Numbered from the stretch's first letter, positions 22,090 through 31,828 are shown. The stretch: DNA of 64,000 nucleotides from Glacieibacterium sp038210595 (GCA_038210595.1 JBBQWN010000004.1:62001-126000); one strand, 5' to 3'. The notes: generated from the sequence alone by a model not told the origin. A program made the numbers and translations.

Positions 22090-23337
22090 TTAAGGGACCG
22101 TTGACGCGGTATCGTTGCGCCGTGATGACAGCAGCGCGGTGACCGCGACATCGGCGGTGACGTTGCCGATGGTGCGGAACAGGTCGGGCAGCAGCTCGAC
22201 CGCGATCAGCAGCGGCAGCGTCGTGATCGGCACCCCCATCGCCAGCGCGATCGGCGCGACGCTGGTGATGAACGACACCTGCCCCGGCAGCCCGACGGCG
22301 GCGATCGAGACCGCGAACGCCACCGCGACGCCGGCCGCCAGCGCCGTCCATTGCAGCTCGATGCCGTGCAGGTGCGCGACATAGACGACGACCGCCAGAT
22401 TGGCGGGCGCGCTGGTGGCGCGGAACACCGACACCGCCAGCGGCAGGATCAGCCGCGTCAGCGGCTCCGGCAGGTGCAGCCCGTCGCGCGCCGCCTCGAC
22501 CATCGCCGGCAGCGTCGCGATCGACGACTGGGTGCTGAGCGCCACCACCTGCACCGGCAGCATGGCGCGGACGAAGGTGCCCAGCGGCACCGGCCGCAGC
22601 ACCGCGACAAGGCCGTAGAGGCCCGCGATCAGCACCAGCTGCACCGCGATGACGACGGCGACATAATGCGCCAGCACGCCGATCGCGCCGATCCCGGCGT
22701 GCGCGCCGACCAACAGCGCCAGCGCGAACACGCCGATAGGCGCTAGCCACAGCACCCAGCCGACGAGCACCAGCATGGTCTGCACGACGCCGTCGAAAAA
22801 GCCGTTCAGGCTGGCCCGCGGCGCGTCGGGCACGCGCGTCGCGGCGAAGGCGAAGGCGAGGCCGAACACGACCAGCGGCAGCATTTTGCCCGCCGCCGCA
22901 GCCTCCACGACGTTGGGCGGCACGAAGCTGCGGAACCAGGCCGCCGCCGACAGCGGTGCCGCCGCCGGTGCCGCACCGCCCGCCGCCAGCAGCGACCGCG
23001 CCGCCTCGGCCGGGATCGGCACCAGCTGCAGCAGCAGCGGCGTGACGACGACGCTCATCGTGCCGCCAAGGATAACGATCGCGGCGAACCACAACAGGCC
23101 ACGCCCGGCAGTGCGGCTGGCGCTTGCGGTCCCCGCCGCACTGCCGATGCCGGTGAATAGCAGCGCGAAAACCAGCGGGATGATGGTCATCTGCAGCGCA
23201 TCGAGCCAGATGCCGCCGACCGGCTCGGCCACCGAGGCAATGCGCGCCACCGCGTCGGGCGCAGCGAATGCGGCGAGCGCGATCCCGCCCCCAAGGCCAA
23301 GTACGAGGGCGACGAAGATGCGGACGGTCAGGCTCAT
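22090..23337 (-). CDS. Dicarboxylate/amino acid:cation symporter (DAACS/SDF family)
   Basis: A roughly 415-residue inner-membrane symporter for acidic amino acids or C4-dicarboxylates, driven by Na+ or H+. The N-terminus IFVALVLGLGGGIALA, the re-entrant loop serine-rich region VVALSTQSSIATLP, and the substrate-binding RATSAPANLAVVVYVA segment are family marks. ATG 23337 is chosen because the first membrane helix follows directly; a TTG at 23376 would add 13 residues. The PEP-CTERM gene downstream is probably in the same transcript. Confidence 0.88.
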   Translation of the reverse strand: MSLTVRIFVALVLGLGGGIALAAFAAPDAVARIASVAEPVGGIWLDALQMTIIPLVFALLFTGIGSAAGTASASRTAGRGLLWFAAIVILGGTMSVVVTPLLLQLVPIPAEAARSLLAAGGAAPAAAPLSAAAWFRSFVPPNVVEAAAAGKMLPLVVFGLAFAFAATRVPDAPRASLNGFFDGVVQTMLVLVGWVLWLAPIGVFALALLVGAHAGIGAIGVLAHYVAVVIAVQLVLIAGLYGLVAVLRPVPLGTFVRAMLPVQVVALSTQSSIATLPAMVEAARDGLHLPEPLTRLILPLAVSVFRATSAPANLAVVVYVAHLHGIELQWTALAAGVAVAFAVSIAAVGLPGQVSFITSVAPIALAMGVPITTLPLLIAVELLPDLFRTIGNVTADVAVTALLSSRRNDTASTVP

Positions 23338-23394
23338 AGCGACTATGAACGCGGTCTGTCCCGATTCGGCAAACAAGCCCTGCTTCGCTTTGAT

Positions 23395-23607
23395 TTACCT
23401 GCGCGATGCCAGGCCAGCGCCGATGACCAGCACTGCGTAGCAGAATGTGCCGAGACGCAGCGATCTGGAGTAGCCGCGCCGCGCGAGAAACCAGCCGAAG
23501 ATGCCGGGCATCAAAAGGATACCGGCAAGGAGCAGCGCACTGAGCGGTCGTGCGGTGGGGCCATCGGGGAGCGCGCCATCGGCTGCCCGCTGCCCGTCGC
23601 CGGTCAC
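23395..23607 (-). CDS. Small two-helix membrane protein coupled to leuB
   Basis: A 70-residue protein starting at a GTG that overlaps the leuB stop (GTGA). It has a 20-residue polar N-terminus and then two hydrophobic segments (PLSALLLAGILLMPGIFGWFL and GTFCYAVLVIGAGL) joined by a basic turn (ARRGYSRSLR), a helical hairpin. I do not recognise it. The overlap with leuB, the clean membrane pattern and its place in the gap before the symporter argue that it is real. It could also be part of an unrelated small-protein family of sphingomonads. Confidence 0.65.
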   Translation of the reverse strand: MTGDGQRAADGALPDGPTARPLSALLLAGILLMPGIFGWFLARRGYSRSLRLGTFCYAVLVIGAGLASRR

Positions 23608-24659
23608 AACTGCGCCAGCACCGCGTCGCCCATCGCTTCGGTGCCCAGCGTCCCGCCGAGGTCCCGTGTCCTCGCTCCGGCATCCATCGCTGCCTCGACC
23701 GCCGCCTCGACCCGGTCGGCCAGATCGGCGCGTGCCAGCGAATAGCGCAGCGCCATCGCCAGGCTGAGGATCGCCGCGCAAGGGTTGGCGACGCCCTGCC
23801 CGGCGATGTCGGGGGCGCTGCCGTGGATCGGTTCGTAAAGCCCGGGCCTGCCCGCTTCGCCCAGCGCCGCGGACGGCAGCAGACCGAGCGAGCCGGTCAG
23901 CATCGCCGCCTCGTCGCTGAGGATGTCGCCGAACAGATTGTCGGTGAGGATGATGTCGAACTGCCTGGGGTTCTTGACCAGTTGCATCGCGGTGTTGTCG
24001 GCGAGCATGTGGCTGAGGTCGACCCGGGGATACTCGGCATCGCGCAGCGCCTGCACCTCCTCGCGCCATAACAGGCCCGCCTCCATGACGTTGGACTTCT
24101 CCGCCGAGCAGACCCGGCCCGAGCGGTGCGCGGCCAGCTCAAACGCCACACGCGCGACGCGGCGGATTTCGCCGCTGGTATAGCTGTGGGTATTGACCCC
24201 GCGCCGCTCGCCACTCCCGAGATCCTCGATGCCGCGGGGCTCGCCGAAATAGACGCCGCCGGTCAGTTCGCGGACGAACAATATGTCGAGGCCGCGGACG
24301 AACTCCGGCTTCAGGCTGGAAGCGTCGACCAGTGCGTCGAAGCACCGCGCGGGGCGCAGGTTGGCGAAGACATTCATGCCGGCCCGCAGCGCCAGCAGCC
24401 CAGCCTCCGGCCGCTTGTCATAGGGCTGGCCCGCCCATTTCGGCCCGCCCACTGCACCCATCAGCACCGCATCGGCGGCCTTGGCCCGCGCCAGTGTCTC
24501 CGGCGTCAGCGGCACGCCGTCGGCATCGATGGCGGCGCCGCCGAAGCGCGCCTCGCTGGTCTCGATACCGGCATCGAGCGCGGCGACGATGCGCGCCGCC
24601 TGAGCGGTGACTTCGGGGCCGATACCGTCGCCGGGCAGCAGGAGGAGGAGATGGCTCAT
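23604..24659 (-). CDS. leuB: 3-isopropylmalate dehydrogenase
   Basis: LeuB oxidises and decarboxylates 3-isopropylmalate in leucine synthesis, with NAD+ and Mg2+. The 351-residue protein shows LLLLPGDGIGPEVT at the N-terminus, the ELTGGVYFG signature, the substrate residues in SAEKSNVMEAG, the Mg/NAD region ILTDNLFGDILSDEAAMLTG, and GSAPDIAGQGVANP. Length is standard. leuD and leuC lie 1.5 kb upstream on the same strand, separated by two PEP-CTERM genes. Confidence 0.96.
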   Translation of the reverse strand: MSHLLLLLPGDGIGPEVTAQAARIVAALDAGIETSEARFGGAAIDADGVPLTPETLARAKAADAVLMGAVGGPKWAGQPYDKRPEAGLLALRAGMNVFANLRPARCFDALVDASSLKPEFVRGLDILFVRELTGGVYFGEPRGIEDLGSGERRGVNTHSYTSGEIRRVARVAFELAAHRSGRVCSAEKSNVMEAGLLWREEVQALRDAEYPRVDLSHMLADNTAMQLVKNPRQFDIILTDNLFGDILSDEAAMLTGSLGLLPSAALGEAGRPGLYEPIHGSAPDIAGQGVANPCAAILSLAMALRYSLARADLADRVEAAVEAAMDAGARTRDLGGTLGTEAMGDAVLAQL

Positions 24660-24689
24660 CGCCCTCCCCTAGCCGCGAACGCGCGCATG

Positions 24690-24717
24690 AAAAAGGGCGG
24701 CCCCGAAGGACCGCCCC
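24690..24717 (-). terminator. Rho-independent terminator with UUCG tetraloop
   Basis: On the minus strand GGGCGGTCC, TTCG, GGGCCGCCC form a nine-base-pair stem (with G-U pairs) and a C(UUCG)G loop, followed by TTTTT. It ends the PEP-CTERM transcript before leuB. Confidence 0.88.
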
Positions 24718-24739
24718 AATTCAGTCCGCGGTCGCCGGT

Positions 24740-25366
24740 TCAGGCGGTGACGGCGGTGCGGCGACGGCGCGCGGCATAGCCGACCATGCCGAAGCCGGCG
24801 ATCATCAGGCCCCAGGTTGCGGGCTCCGGCACAAAAGCGACGCCCGACACCGAGACGTTGACGCCCGACGGACCGCCGCCGCTGTTCAACACCGCAAAGC
24901 TAAGCGTGTTGATACCGGCGACAAAGCCGCTGTTGGCGCTGAACGGCGTGGTGAAGGTGAAGCCACCGACGTTGGTGCCGCTGATCTGCACACCATTTAG
25001 AAAGACCGTCGCAGCATCGTCTGCAGCGAACACACCGCTGATGCTGGCACCGAGGAGTGAATAGCCGGTCAGGTCGAAGGTCGTCGAATAAACGCCGCTG
25101 TTGACGCCGTCTGCTGCGTTGGTCGTCGGCGTAATCCAGCGCGTCGTCGACGTGTCGCTGATCCACGGGCCGATCGGGAAATTGCCGTTGGTCCCGCCAG
25201 TATAGGCAGTGCCACCAGCGAAACTATAGTGCAGGTCGGCGACGTTGCCGGTCAGCGCGACGCCCGCGTTGTCGACGCCGGTGTTATAGAGGTCAGCGAT
25301 CGTCGCCGAGGTCGCCGGAGCGGCGGCGACAAGGACGGCCGCGAGGACGAGACTGCGCGCGAACAT
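24740..25366 (-). CDS. PEPxxWA-CTERM sorting domain protein
   Basis: A 208-residue exported protein. The start is placed at the ATG giving MFARSLVLAAVLVAAAPATSA, a signal peptide; the open frame extends further upstream but crosses the promoter. The body is beta-rich and Gly/Thr-rich (GFTFTTPFSANSGFVAGIN, then TLSFAVLNSGGGPSG), and the tail is VPEPATWGLMIAGFGMVGY followed by AARRRR. It has its own perfect sigma-54 promoter and upstream element, and its own terminator, so it is an independent unit. The body pattern resembles carbohydrate-binding-like beta sandwiches of other PEP-CTERM proteins, but no function is established. Confidence 0.88.
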   Translation of the reverse strand: MFARSLVLAAVLVAAAPATSATIADLYNTGVDNAGVALTGNVADLHYSFAGGTAYTGGTNGNFPIGPWISDTSTTRWITPTTNAADGVNSGVYSTTFDLTGYSLLGASISGVFAADDAATVFLNGVQISGTNVGGFTFTTPFSANSGFVAGINTLSFAVLNSGGGPSGVNVSVSGVAFVPEPATWGLMIAGFGMVGYAARRRRTAVTA

Positions 25367-25405
25367 GGGCTTCGCTCCAACTGATTTACGTTTCGGAAAC
25401 AGAGA

Positions 25406-25421
25406 TGCAAAAAGCGTGCCA
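25406..25421 (-). promoter_or_regulatory. Sigma-54 (RpoN) promoter of PEP-CTERM gene
   Basis: The minus strand reads TGGCACG, four bases, TTGCA: a perfect sigma-54 element with GG at 25420-25419 and GC at 25408-25407 (N10). Transcription would start about 30 bp before the ATG at 25366. Confidence 0.85.
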
Positions 25422-25442
25422 TTCGACAACCGCACTTTTTAC

Positions 25443-26156
25443 CTACTGGGCCGCCGATCCCGTTCGAGCAAGTGTAAAGCCTGCCGACAGTTTCCGGCGG
25501 CGCACGGCGATACCCGTCATGCCGAAGCCCGCGAGCATCAGGCCCCAGGTGGCGGGTTCGGGCACGCCGGGCACGACCGGTCGCGGGTCGAAGGTCGCCT
25601 TGAAGAAAATGTCGTCGCGACCGATGAACAGCCAGTCGTCGGTGAACACAGCGCCGAAGTCGAGGCCGTTGTTCAGGAACACGAACTGGCCACTGTCCAG
25701 CGCGTTGCCGGCGAGCGGACCGGGCGTGCCGAACAGGCTGCGCGGCTGCACTGGCAATGCGGAGATGCTGAGGAACGCGACATAGGCCTGGCCGACGGCC
25801 AGCGGCACCGCCGTGGTGAACGCAAACTCCTGCAGCGCCGGGCTGTCGGCCTTGGTTACGGTAGGGCTGGCGAACAGCAGCGGTCCGATGGCCTTGCTGC
25901 CGTCCCAGGCGGCGACATAGCCGCGCAGGTTCAGCGGGCCGCTGCCGGTGTTGCGTGAATCCCGGCCGCGCAGATAGAGCGAAAATCCGGTCAGCGTGCC
26001 ATCGGTCGCGTCGGGTACGAACGTCTGGCCATAGGTCGCCGAATTCGGCTGGCCGAACGGGAAAAAATTCAGGTTATTGCTGTCGGTCGTGTCGATATTG
26101 GCGGCGATTGCCGGCATCCCCGCCAACAACGCCGCAGCGATTATCAGGCTACGCAT
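25443..26156 (-). CDS. PEPxxWA-CTERM sorting domain protein
   Basis: A 237-residue exported protein with a short signal peptide (MRSLIIAAALLAGMPAIAA), a beta-rich body that contains a choice-of-anchor-like pattern (YGQTFVPDATDGTLTGFSLY), and the sorting tail VPEPATWGLMLAGFGMTGI, AVRRRK. After the basic cluster there are 15 extra residues (LSAGFTLARTGSAAQ), longer than in its four relatives here; these codons coincide with the regulatory element for the next PEP-CTERM gene. Its own promoter is not obvious. Confidence 0.85.
   Translation of the reverse strand: MRSLIIAAALLAGMPAIAANIDTTDSNNLNFFPFGQPNSATYGQTFVPDATDGTLTGFSLYLRGRDSRNTGSGPLNLRGYVAAWDGSKAIGPLLFASPTVTKADSPALQEFAFTTAVPLAVGQAYVAFLSISALPVQPRSLFGTPGPLAGNALDSGQFVFLNNGLDFGAVFTDDWLFIGRDDIFFKATFDPRPVVPGVPEPATWGLMLAGFGMTGIAVRRRKLSAGFTLARTGSAAQ
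25470..25499. promoter_or_regulatory. Upstream activator element of a PEP-CTERM gene (copy 2)
   Basis: Plus-strand AAGTGTAAAG, CTGCCGACA and TTTC, with 27 of 30 positions identical to 11347-11376. It is centred about 77 bp upstream of the sigma-54 promoter at 25406-25421. Relative to its gene the element is in the opposite orientation to copy 1, which fits an enhancer site with partial dyad symmetry. It lies inside the last codons of the preceding PEP-CTERM gene. Confidence 0.65.
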
Positions 26157-26227
26157 GATTCTACCCCCGCCGACTCCGCGCCGGCGATGACAAGTGTCGA
26201 CGCCCGACCGTTACCATTCGGTAAACG

Positions 26228-26821
26228 TCAGGCCGCTGTTCTCGCCGCGCCGCCGACCCACGGCCGCAGCCGCGCCTCGAACGCCGTGATGTCGGTGCCG
26301 CGCGCCTCGGTCAGCGCGATTTCGTCCCGGCCGTGGAGCAGGCAATCCTTGCGGAACGGATCGACTGCGAAAGCGAAACGGTCCTGGAACGGCGTCGTCA
26401 CCACCTGATTCTCCAGGTCGACGGTGATCTCGTGGTCGGCCGCGACCATGAGCAGCCGGTCGATCTGGTCCTGCGGCAGCGCCACCAGCAGCATGCCGTT
26501 CTTGAAGGCGTTGCCGGCGAAGATATCGGCGAAGCTGGGGGCAATTACGACCCGGAAACCCATGTCGGCGAGCGCCCAGGGGGCATGCTCGCGGCTCGAC
26601 CCGCAGCCGAAATTGTCGCCGGCGATGAGGATCGGCGCGCCGGTGTTGCGCGGCGCATCGAAGATGTTCGCGGGATCCTCGCGCAGCGTTGCAAACGCAT
26701 GCGCGCCGAGGCCGGCGCGGGTGATCGTCTTCAGGAAGCGCGCCGGGATGATGACGTCGGTGTCGACGTTGGACGCACCAAACGGCACCGCGACGCCGCT
26801 GAGGGTGTGGAAGGGCTGCAT
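26228..26821 (-). CDS. leuD: 3-isopropylmalate dehydratase small subunit
   Basis: LeuD is the swivel domain that completes isopropylmalate isomerase with LeuC. The 197-residue protein has the conserved VDTDVIIPARFLKTITR opening and the NFGCGSSREHAPWAL signature; length is typical. The ATG overlaps the leuC stop by one base (TGATG). The two subunits form a heterodimer in the cytoplasm. Confidence 0.96.
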   Translation of the reverse strand: MQPFHTLSGVAVPFGASNVDTDVIIPARFLKTITRAGLGAHAFATLREDPANIFDAPRNTGAPILIAGDNFGCGSSREHAPWALADMGFRVVIAPSFADIFAGNAFKNGMLLVALPQDQIDRLLMVAADHEITVDLENQVVTTPFQDRFAFAVDPFRKDCLLHGRDEIALTEARGTDITAFEARLRPWVGGAARTAA

Positions 26822-28233
26822 CAGGCCATCAACTCGCGGACGTCGGTCAGCCGCCCGGTCACCGCCGCCGCCGCCGCCATCGCCGGGCTAAGCAGATGGG
26901 TGCGCGCGCCCGGCCCCTGGCGGCCGACGAAATTGCGGTTGCTGGTCGAGGCGCAGCGTTCCCCCGCGGGCACCTTGTCGGGGTTCATGCCCAGGCACAT
27001 CGAACAGCCCGGCTCGCGCCAGTCAAAGCCGGCGTCGATGAAGATGCGATCAAGCCCCTCGGCCTCGGCCTGGCGCTTGACCAGGCCCGAGCCCGGCACG
27101 ACCAGCGCCTGACGGACGTGCGCCGCGACGTGGCGCCCCTTCGCTACCGCGGCGGCGGCGCGCAGATCCTCGATGCGGCTGTTGGTGCAGCTGCCGATGA
27201 AGATGTTCTCGACCTGTACGCCGTCCAGCCGATCGCCCGGTGTCAGCCCCATGTACGCAAGGCTCGCGGCCGCCGCGGCCTGCTTCGATGGGTCGGCGAA
27301 GGCACCGGGTTCGGGAACGACGCCGGTGATCGGCACGACATCCTCTGGGCTAGTCCCCCACGTCACCAACGGCGCGATGGCGCTGCCGTCGATGGTGATT
27401 TCGGCATCGAAGACCGCGCCCGCGTCGCTCGGCAAGGTCCGCCAATAGGCGAGCGCCGCGTCGAGCGCGGCCGCCTGCGGTGCGCGCGGCCGTCCCGCGA
27501 CATAGGCGAACGTCTTGGCGTCGGGCGCGATCAGACCGGCGCGCGCGCCCGCCTCGATCGCCATGTTGCAGACCGTCATGCGGCCTTCCATGCTGAGCGC
27601 CTCGATCACCGGCCCGGCATATTCGATGACATGGCCGGTGCCGCCGCCCGCCCCAAGCCGGCCGCAGATCGCCAGCGCGACGTCCTTGGCGCTGATCGAG
27701 AAGCCCAATGTGCCGGTCACCGTCACCCGCATCGTGCGGGCGCGCTTCAGCTGCAGCGTCTGCGTCGCGAAGACATGTTCGACCTCGGACGTGCCGATGC
27801 CGAAGGCCAGCGCCCCGAAGGCGCCGTGGGTGGCGGTGTGGCTGTCGCCGCAGACGAGCGTCACGCCCGGCAGCGTGAAGCCCTGCTCCGGCCCGATGAC
27901 GTGGACGATGCCCTGGGCAGCTTCGTTCATGGTGATCAGCTCGACGCCGAACGCGGCACAGTTGCGGGTCAGCATCTCCAGCTGGAGCGCCGATTGCGGG
28001 TCGGGGTTGGGCAGGTCGCGCGCCGTCGTCGGGACATTGTGATCGGGCACCGCCAGCGTTAGGTCGGGCCGCCGCAGCCGCCGACCCGCAACGCGCAGCC
28101 CCTCGAACGCCTGCGGACTTGTCACCTCGTGGATCAGGTGCCGGTCGATCCAGACGAGATCGGTCCCGTCGTCGCCGCGTCGGACGACATGGTCGTCCCA
28201 GATCTTGTCGTAGAGCGTGCGGGGGCCAGTCAT
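26821..28233 (-). CDS. leuC: 3-isopropylmalate dehydratase large subunit
   Basis: LeuC is the aconitase-like 4Fe-4S subunit that isomerises 2- to 3-isopropylmalate. The 470-residue protein opens TLYDKIWDDHVV, has VCGDSHTATHGAFGALAFGIG, and the cluster cysteines in IGSCTNSRIEDL and in GCSMCLGMN. All marks and the length agree with the family. A GGGGG run lies before the ATG. It is upstream of leuD in the same operon. Confidence 0.97.
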   Translation of the reverse strand: MTGPRTLYDKIWDDHVVRRGDDGTDLVWIDRHLIHEVTSPQAFEGLRVAGRRLRRPDLTLAVPDHNVPTTARDLPNPDPQSALQLEMLTRNCAAFGVELITMNEAAQGIVHVIGPEQGFTLPGVTLVCGDSHTATHGAFGALAFGIGTSEVEHVFATQTLQLKRARTMRVTVTGTLGFSISAKDVALAICGRLGAGGGTGHVIEYAGPVIEALSMEGRMTVCNMAIEAGARAGLIAPDAKTFAYVAGRPRAPQAAALDAALAYWRTLPSDAGAVFDAEITIDGSAIAPLVTWGTSPEDVVPITGVVPEPGAFADPSKQAAAAASLAYMGLTPGDRLDGVQVENIFIGSCTNSRIEDLRAAAAVAKGRHVAAHVRQALVVPGSGLVKRQAEAEGLDRIFIDAGFDWREPGCSMCLGMNPDKVPAGERCASTSNRNFVGRQGPGARTHLLSPAMAAAAAVTGRLTDVRELMA

Positions 28234-28252
28234 CCCGGCCCCCGTAGCAAAG

Positions 28253-28885
28253 TCAGGCGGCGAGTGCGACCCGGCGGCGCATTGCCAGGCCGGTCAGGCC
28301 GAAGCCGCCGATCATCAGTGCCCAGGTCGCGGGCTCGGGCACCGTGCCGCCCAAGCTGAAGGCCAGGCTGCGGTCCGCATAGGTCTGGCTGGGCGAGAAG
28401 AAATTGCCCGACTGATAGAGCGAGCCGCCGGGGTTGGCGTAGGCCGGGATCGACAGGCCGCTGGCGTTGAACAGGCTGAGATCATAGCTGCCTGCCCCCA
28501 GTGCGAGGCCCGGCAATGAGACGGTGACCAGCGACCGGATGCGCTCACTGGCGGACGGCACCACGACCGAGCTGACGAACTGCGCCGGCGTGAAATTGTA
28601 GTTGGCGATCGCCGTGCCGGGCAGGCCGCCGGCGCGGTTGAAGAAGCCGACATTGATCGACGTGATCGGGGTAAAATTGTCGACCGCGAAGGTGACGGAA
28701 TTGATCGTCGAATCGCGGGCGAGCGTGAAGCCGTCGTAGAGGCGGAACTGCAGGAACGAATTGCAGCTGCTGCAATAGCCCGCGACCACCGGATCGACGG
28801 TGAGATCGGGCAGCGACTGGAACAAGGTGCCGGCGGTGGCGGGCGCGGCAGCGATCAGCGCTGCAGCAAGCAGAATCGTCTTCAT
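28253..28885 (-). CDS. PEPxxWA-CTERM sorting domain protein
   Basis: A 210-residue exported protein: signal peptide (MKTILLAAALIAAAPATA), then a body with a CSSC pair near residue 39 that may form a disulfide, Gly/Ser-rich beta sequence, and the sorting tail VPEPATWALMIGGFGLTGL followed by AMRRR. It ends 20 bp before the leuC start on the same strand, so it may be read into leuCD. I see no clear sigma-54 site upstream; a TTGACC at about 28940 could be a weak -35. Confidence 0.87.
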   Translation of the reverse strand: MKTILLAAALIAAAPATAGTLFQSLPDLTVDPVVAGYCSSCNSFLQFRLYDGFTLARDSTINSVTFAVDNFTPITSINVGFFNRAGGLPGTAIANYNFTPAQFVSSVVVPSASERIRSLVTVSLPGLALGAGSYDLSLFNASGLSIPAYANPGGSLYQSGNFFSPSQTYADRSLAFSLGGTVPEPATWALMIGGFGLTGLAMRRRVALAA

Positions 28886-29059
28886 GGTCGAGGTACCCCT
28901 TACGCAACACGACCGCGCCCCCGCACGGTCAACAGCCCCTTAACCAAGCCTTACGGATCGATGCGAGGTCGGGATGCATTGCCACGAAAAATTCGCACGA
29001 CGGGGCGGAGCGCGAAGGCGGTTCGCAGGTTCTAACTCCGCGACACGAGGAGACCGACG

Positions 29060-29194
29060 ATGGCCAGCCGCCCCGACGATGAACCCGATCTCGGACCCGC
29101 CGAAACCGATCCGGCGCGGGAGAGTGTCGAAACACTGGAGGACGGCGAGGAGCAGGCTGTGGAGACCGCGCTGACCCGGTTGCCGCCGGGCTGA
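29060..29194 (+). CDS. Small acidic protein
   Basis: A 44-residue frame (MASRPDDEPDLGPAETDPA, then RESVETLEDGEEQAVETALT, ending RLPPG) with a strong AGGAGA ribosome site (29047-29052) eight bases before the ATG. About a third of residues are Asp or Glu, so it would be a soluble acidic peptide. Nothing similar is known to me. It ends three bases before the convergent TonB gene stop. The ribosome site is the main support. Confidence 0.5.
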   Translation: MASRPDDEPDLGPAETDPARESVETLEDGEEQAVETALTRLPPG

Positions 29195-29197
29195 CCC

Positions 29198-29917
29198 TCA
29201 GCCCGCTGGTGGACCCGGGGTCGTTTCCCAGTGGTGCTCGCCGATGACCGTGTCGGGCACCTTGCGGCCGCTGGCATCGCGGGTCGGGATATAGCGGAAG
29301 CGCTGCGTAACCAGCCGGCAGGTCGTCTCGTCGAGCTCGGCGCTGCCGCTCGACCGTGTCACCTGGCAGTCGTGCACCCGACCGTCGACGCCGACCGTCC
29401 AGCGCAAATAGACCGTCCCCGACACGCCCGCCGCCAGCGCACCGCGCGGGTAATCGGAAGCACTGAGCCGGCCCCGCACACGGCGCAGCGGGATCTCGCC
29501 GCCGCCGTCACCGTCGCCGAGCCCGCCGCTGCCCGTGCCGTCGCCCTGCCCACCCGCACCTGTCCCCGGCCCCGCCAACGCCGCGCCCTGCTCGGCCTGC
29601 GCGCCGGTATTCGCCACCGGTGCCGCGACCAGCGGCGGCGGTACGTCAGGCGGTATGACGACGGGTGGTGCGACCACCGGTGTCGCCCGGGCGCGGGCGT
29701 GAGGGGGAGCCGCCTTGCCCGACGCGCGGCGACTGCGCGCCTTCGCCGGCACGATCGGAATCGGCGGTGGCGGCGGTGCGATCTCGAAGACCTGCATTGC
29801 CGGCATCACCAGCGCCGGCAGGTCGAGGCGCAGCCCGAACAGCAGCGCCGCGACGAACAGCGCCTGCACGCCGATCGCCGCCACCGCCGCCGTGATCCGT
29901 TTCCTGTCCGCCGTCAT
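29198..29917 (-). CDS. TonB-family energy transducer
   Basis: A 239-residue protein with the TonB layout: a short N-terminus, one membrane segment (about residues 9-28), a Pro-rich spacer with repeated PPPPIPIVP/PPVVIPPDVPPP patterns, a Gly-rich linker, and a C-terminal TonB domain (about residues 152-239) with YPRGALAAGVSGTVYLRWTV and VTRSSGSAELDETTCRLVTQ. It would pass proton motive force to outer-membrane TonB-dependent receptors. No exbB/exbD genes are adjacent, so the partner is elsewhere. Confidence 0.9.
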   Translation of the reverse strand: MTADRKRITAAVAAIGVQALFVAALLFGLRLDLPALVMPAMQVFEIAPPPPPIPIVPAKARSRRASGKAAPPHARARATPVVAPPVVIPPDVPPPLVAAPVANTGAQAEQGAALAGPGTGAGGQGDGTGSGGLGDGDGGGEIPLRRVRGRLSASDYPRGALAAGVSGTVYLRWTVGVDGRVHDCQVTRSSGSAELDETTCRLVTQRFRYIPTRDASGRKVPDTVIGEHHWETTPGPPAG

Positions 29918-29955
29918 GGCAGGGTCAACGATTGCGGGACACTTCGGCTACCGCG

Positions 29956-31325
<1,370 letters not shown>

Positions 31326-31326
<1 letters not shown>

Positions 31327-31766
31327 CAGCCGTCGCGCAGGGCGCGCGCGGCGGCGGTCAGCGGCAATCCAGACGGGAGCCGCCGCAGCACGTCGCGGGC
31401 AACCGCCGCGCTCGCCACCGATGCGCGCAGCGTGCCAGCACCGACGAAGCGCAGGTCATGGCCGAACAGGATCCGGCCCGCGTCGATCCGTTCCAGCTCC
31501 GCCAGCGGCCACACTGTTTCCTTGAACACCTTGAAGCGCAGCGCATCGGGATAGATCGCCAGCTTCGGCGTGATACCGTTGCGGGTCATCCCGCCGAACA
31601 GCGAGCCGCCGCGCCACTCGAGCTGACGGACCGGAACGGCAAAACCGCCGTCGGGCAGCTGGGTGACGTCGGCCGGTTGGCGTTTGCGAAGCGCGATGAC
31701 GACCCACGCGGCCAGCGCGAAGGTCAGGACGGTGGTCACGACGGTCACGATGATGGCGGCGTCCAC
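31326..31766 (-). CDS. Hypothetical membrane-anchored protein
   Basis: A 146-residue protein starting with GTG. One N-terminal hydrophobic segment (IIVTVVTTVLTFALAAWVVIAL) is followed by a soluble domain rich in beta strands (GGSLFGGMTRNGITPKLAIY, TVWPLAELERIDAGRILFG). I cannot name its family. Its stop overlaps the sdaA start, so the two are cotranscribed. It might be a regulatory or structural membrane protein; nothing more can be read. Confidence 0.6.
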
Positions 31767-31828
31767 GGGCGAATCCTGTCATGCGCAGCGCGCCGAGCCA
31801 TAGCGCCCGCCGCCGCGGCGCGCCACAG

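Noticed and set aside
21542..23683. A 713-codon minus-strand frame spanning the PEP-CTERM gene and the symporter
   Set aside because: Only its last 177 residues look like a protein (the PEP-CTERM gene); the rest is Arg/Ala/Gly-rich shadow of the symporter in another frame.
26157..26227. Possible sigma-54 promoter (GG-N10-GC) for the PEP-CTERM gene at 25443
   Set aside because: The spacing fits but the flanking bases (TGGTAAC, GGGCG) do not match the sigma-54 consensus and no upstream element is present.
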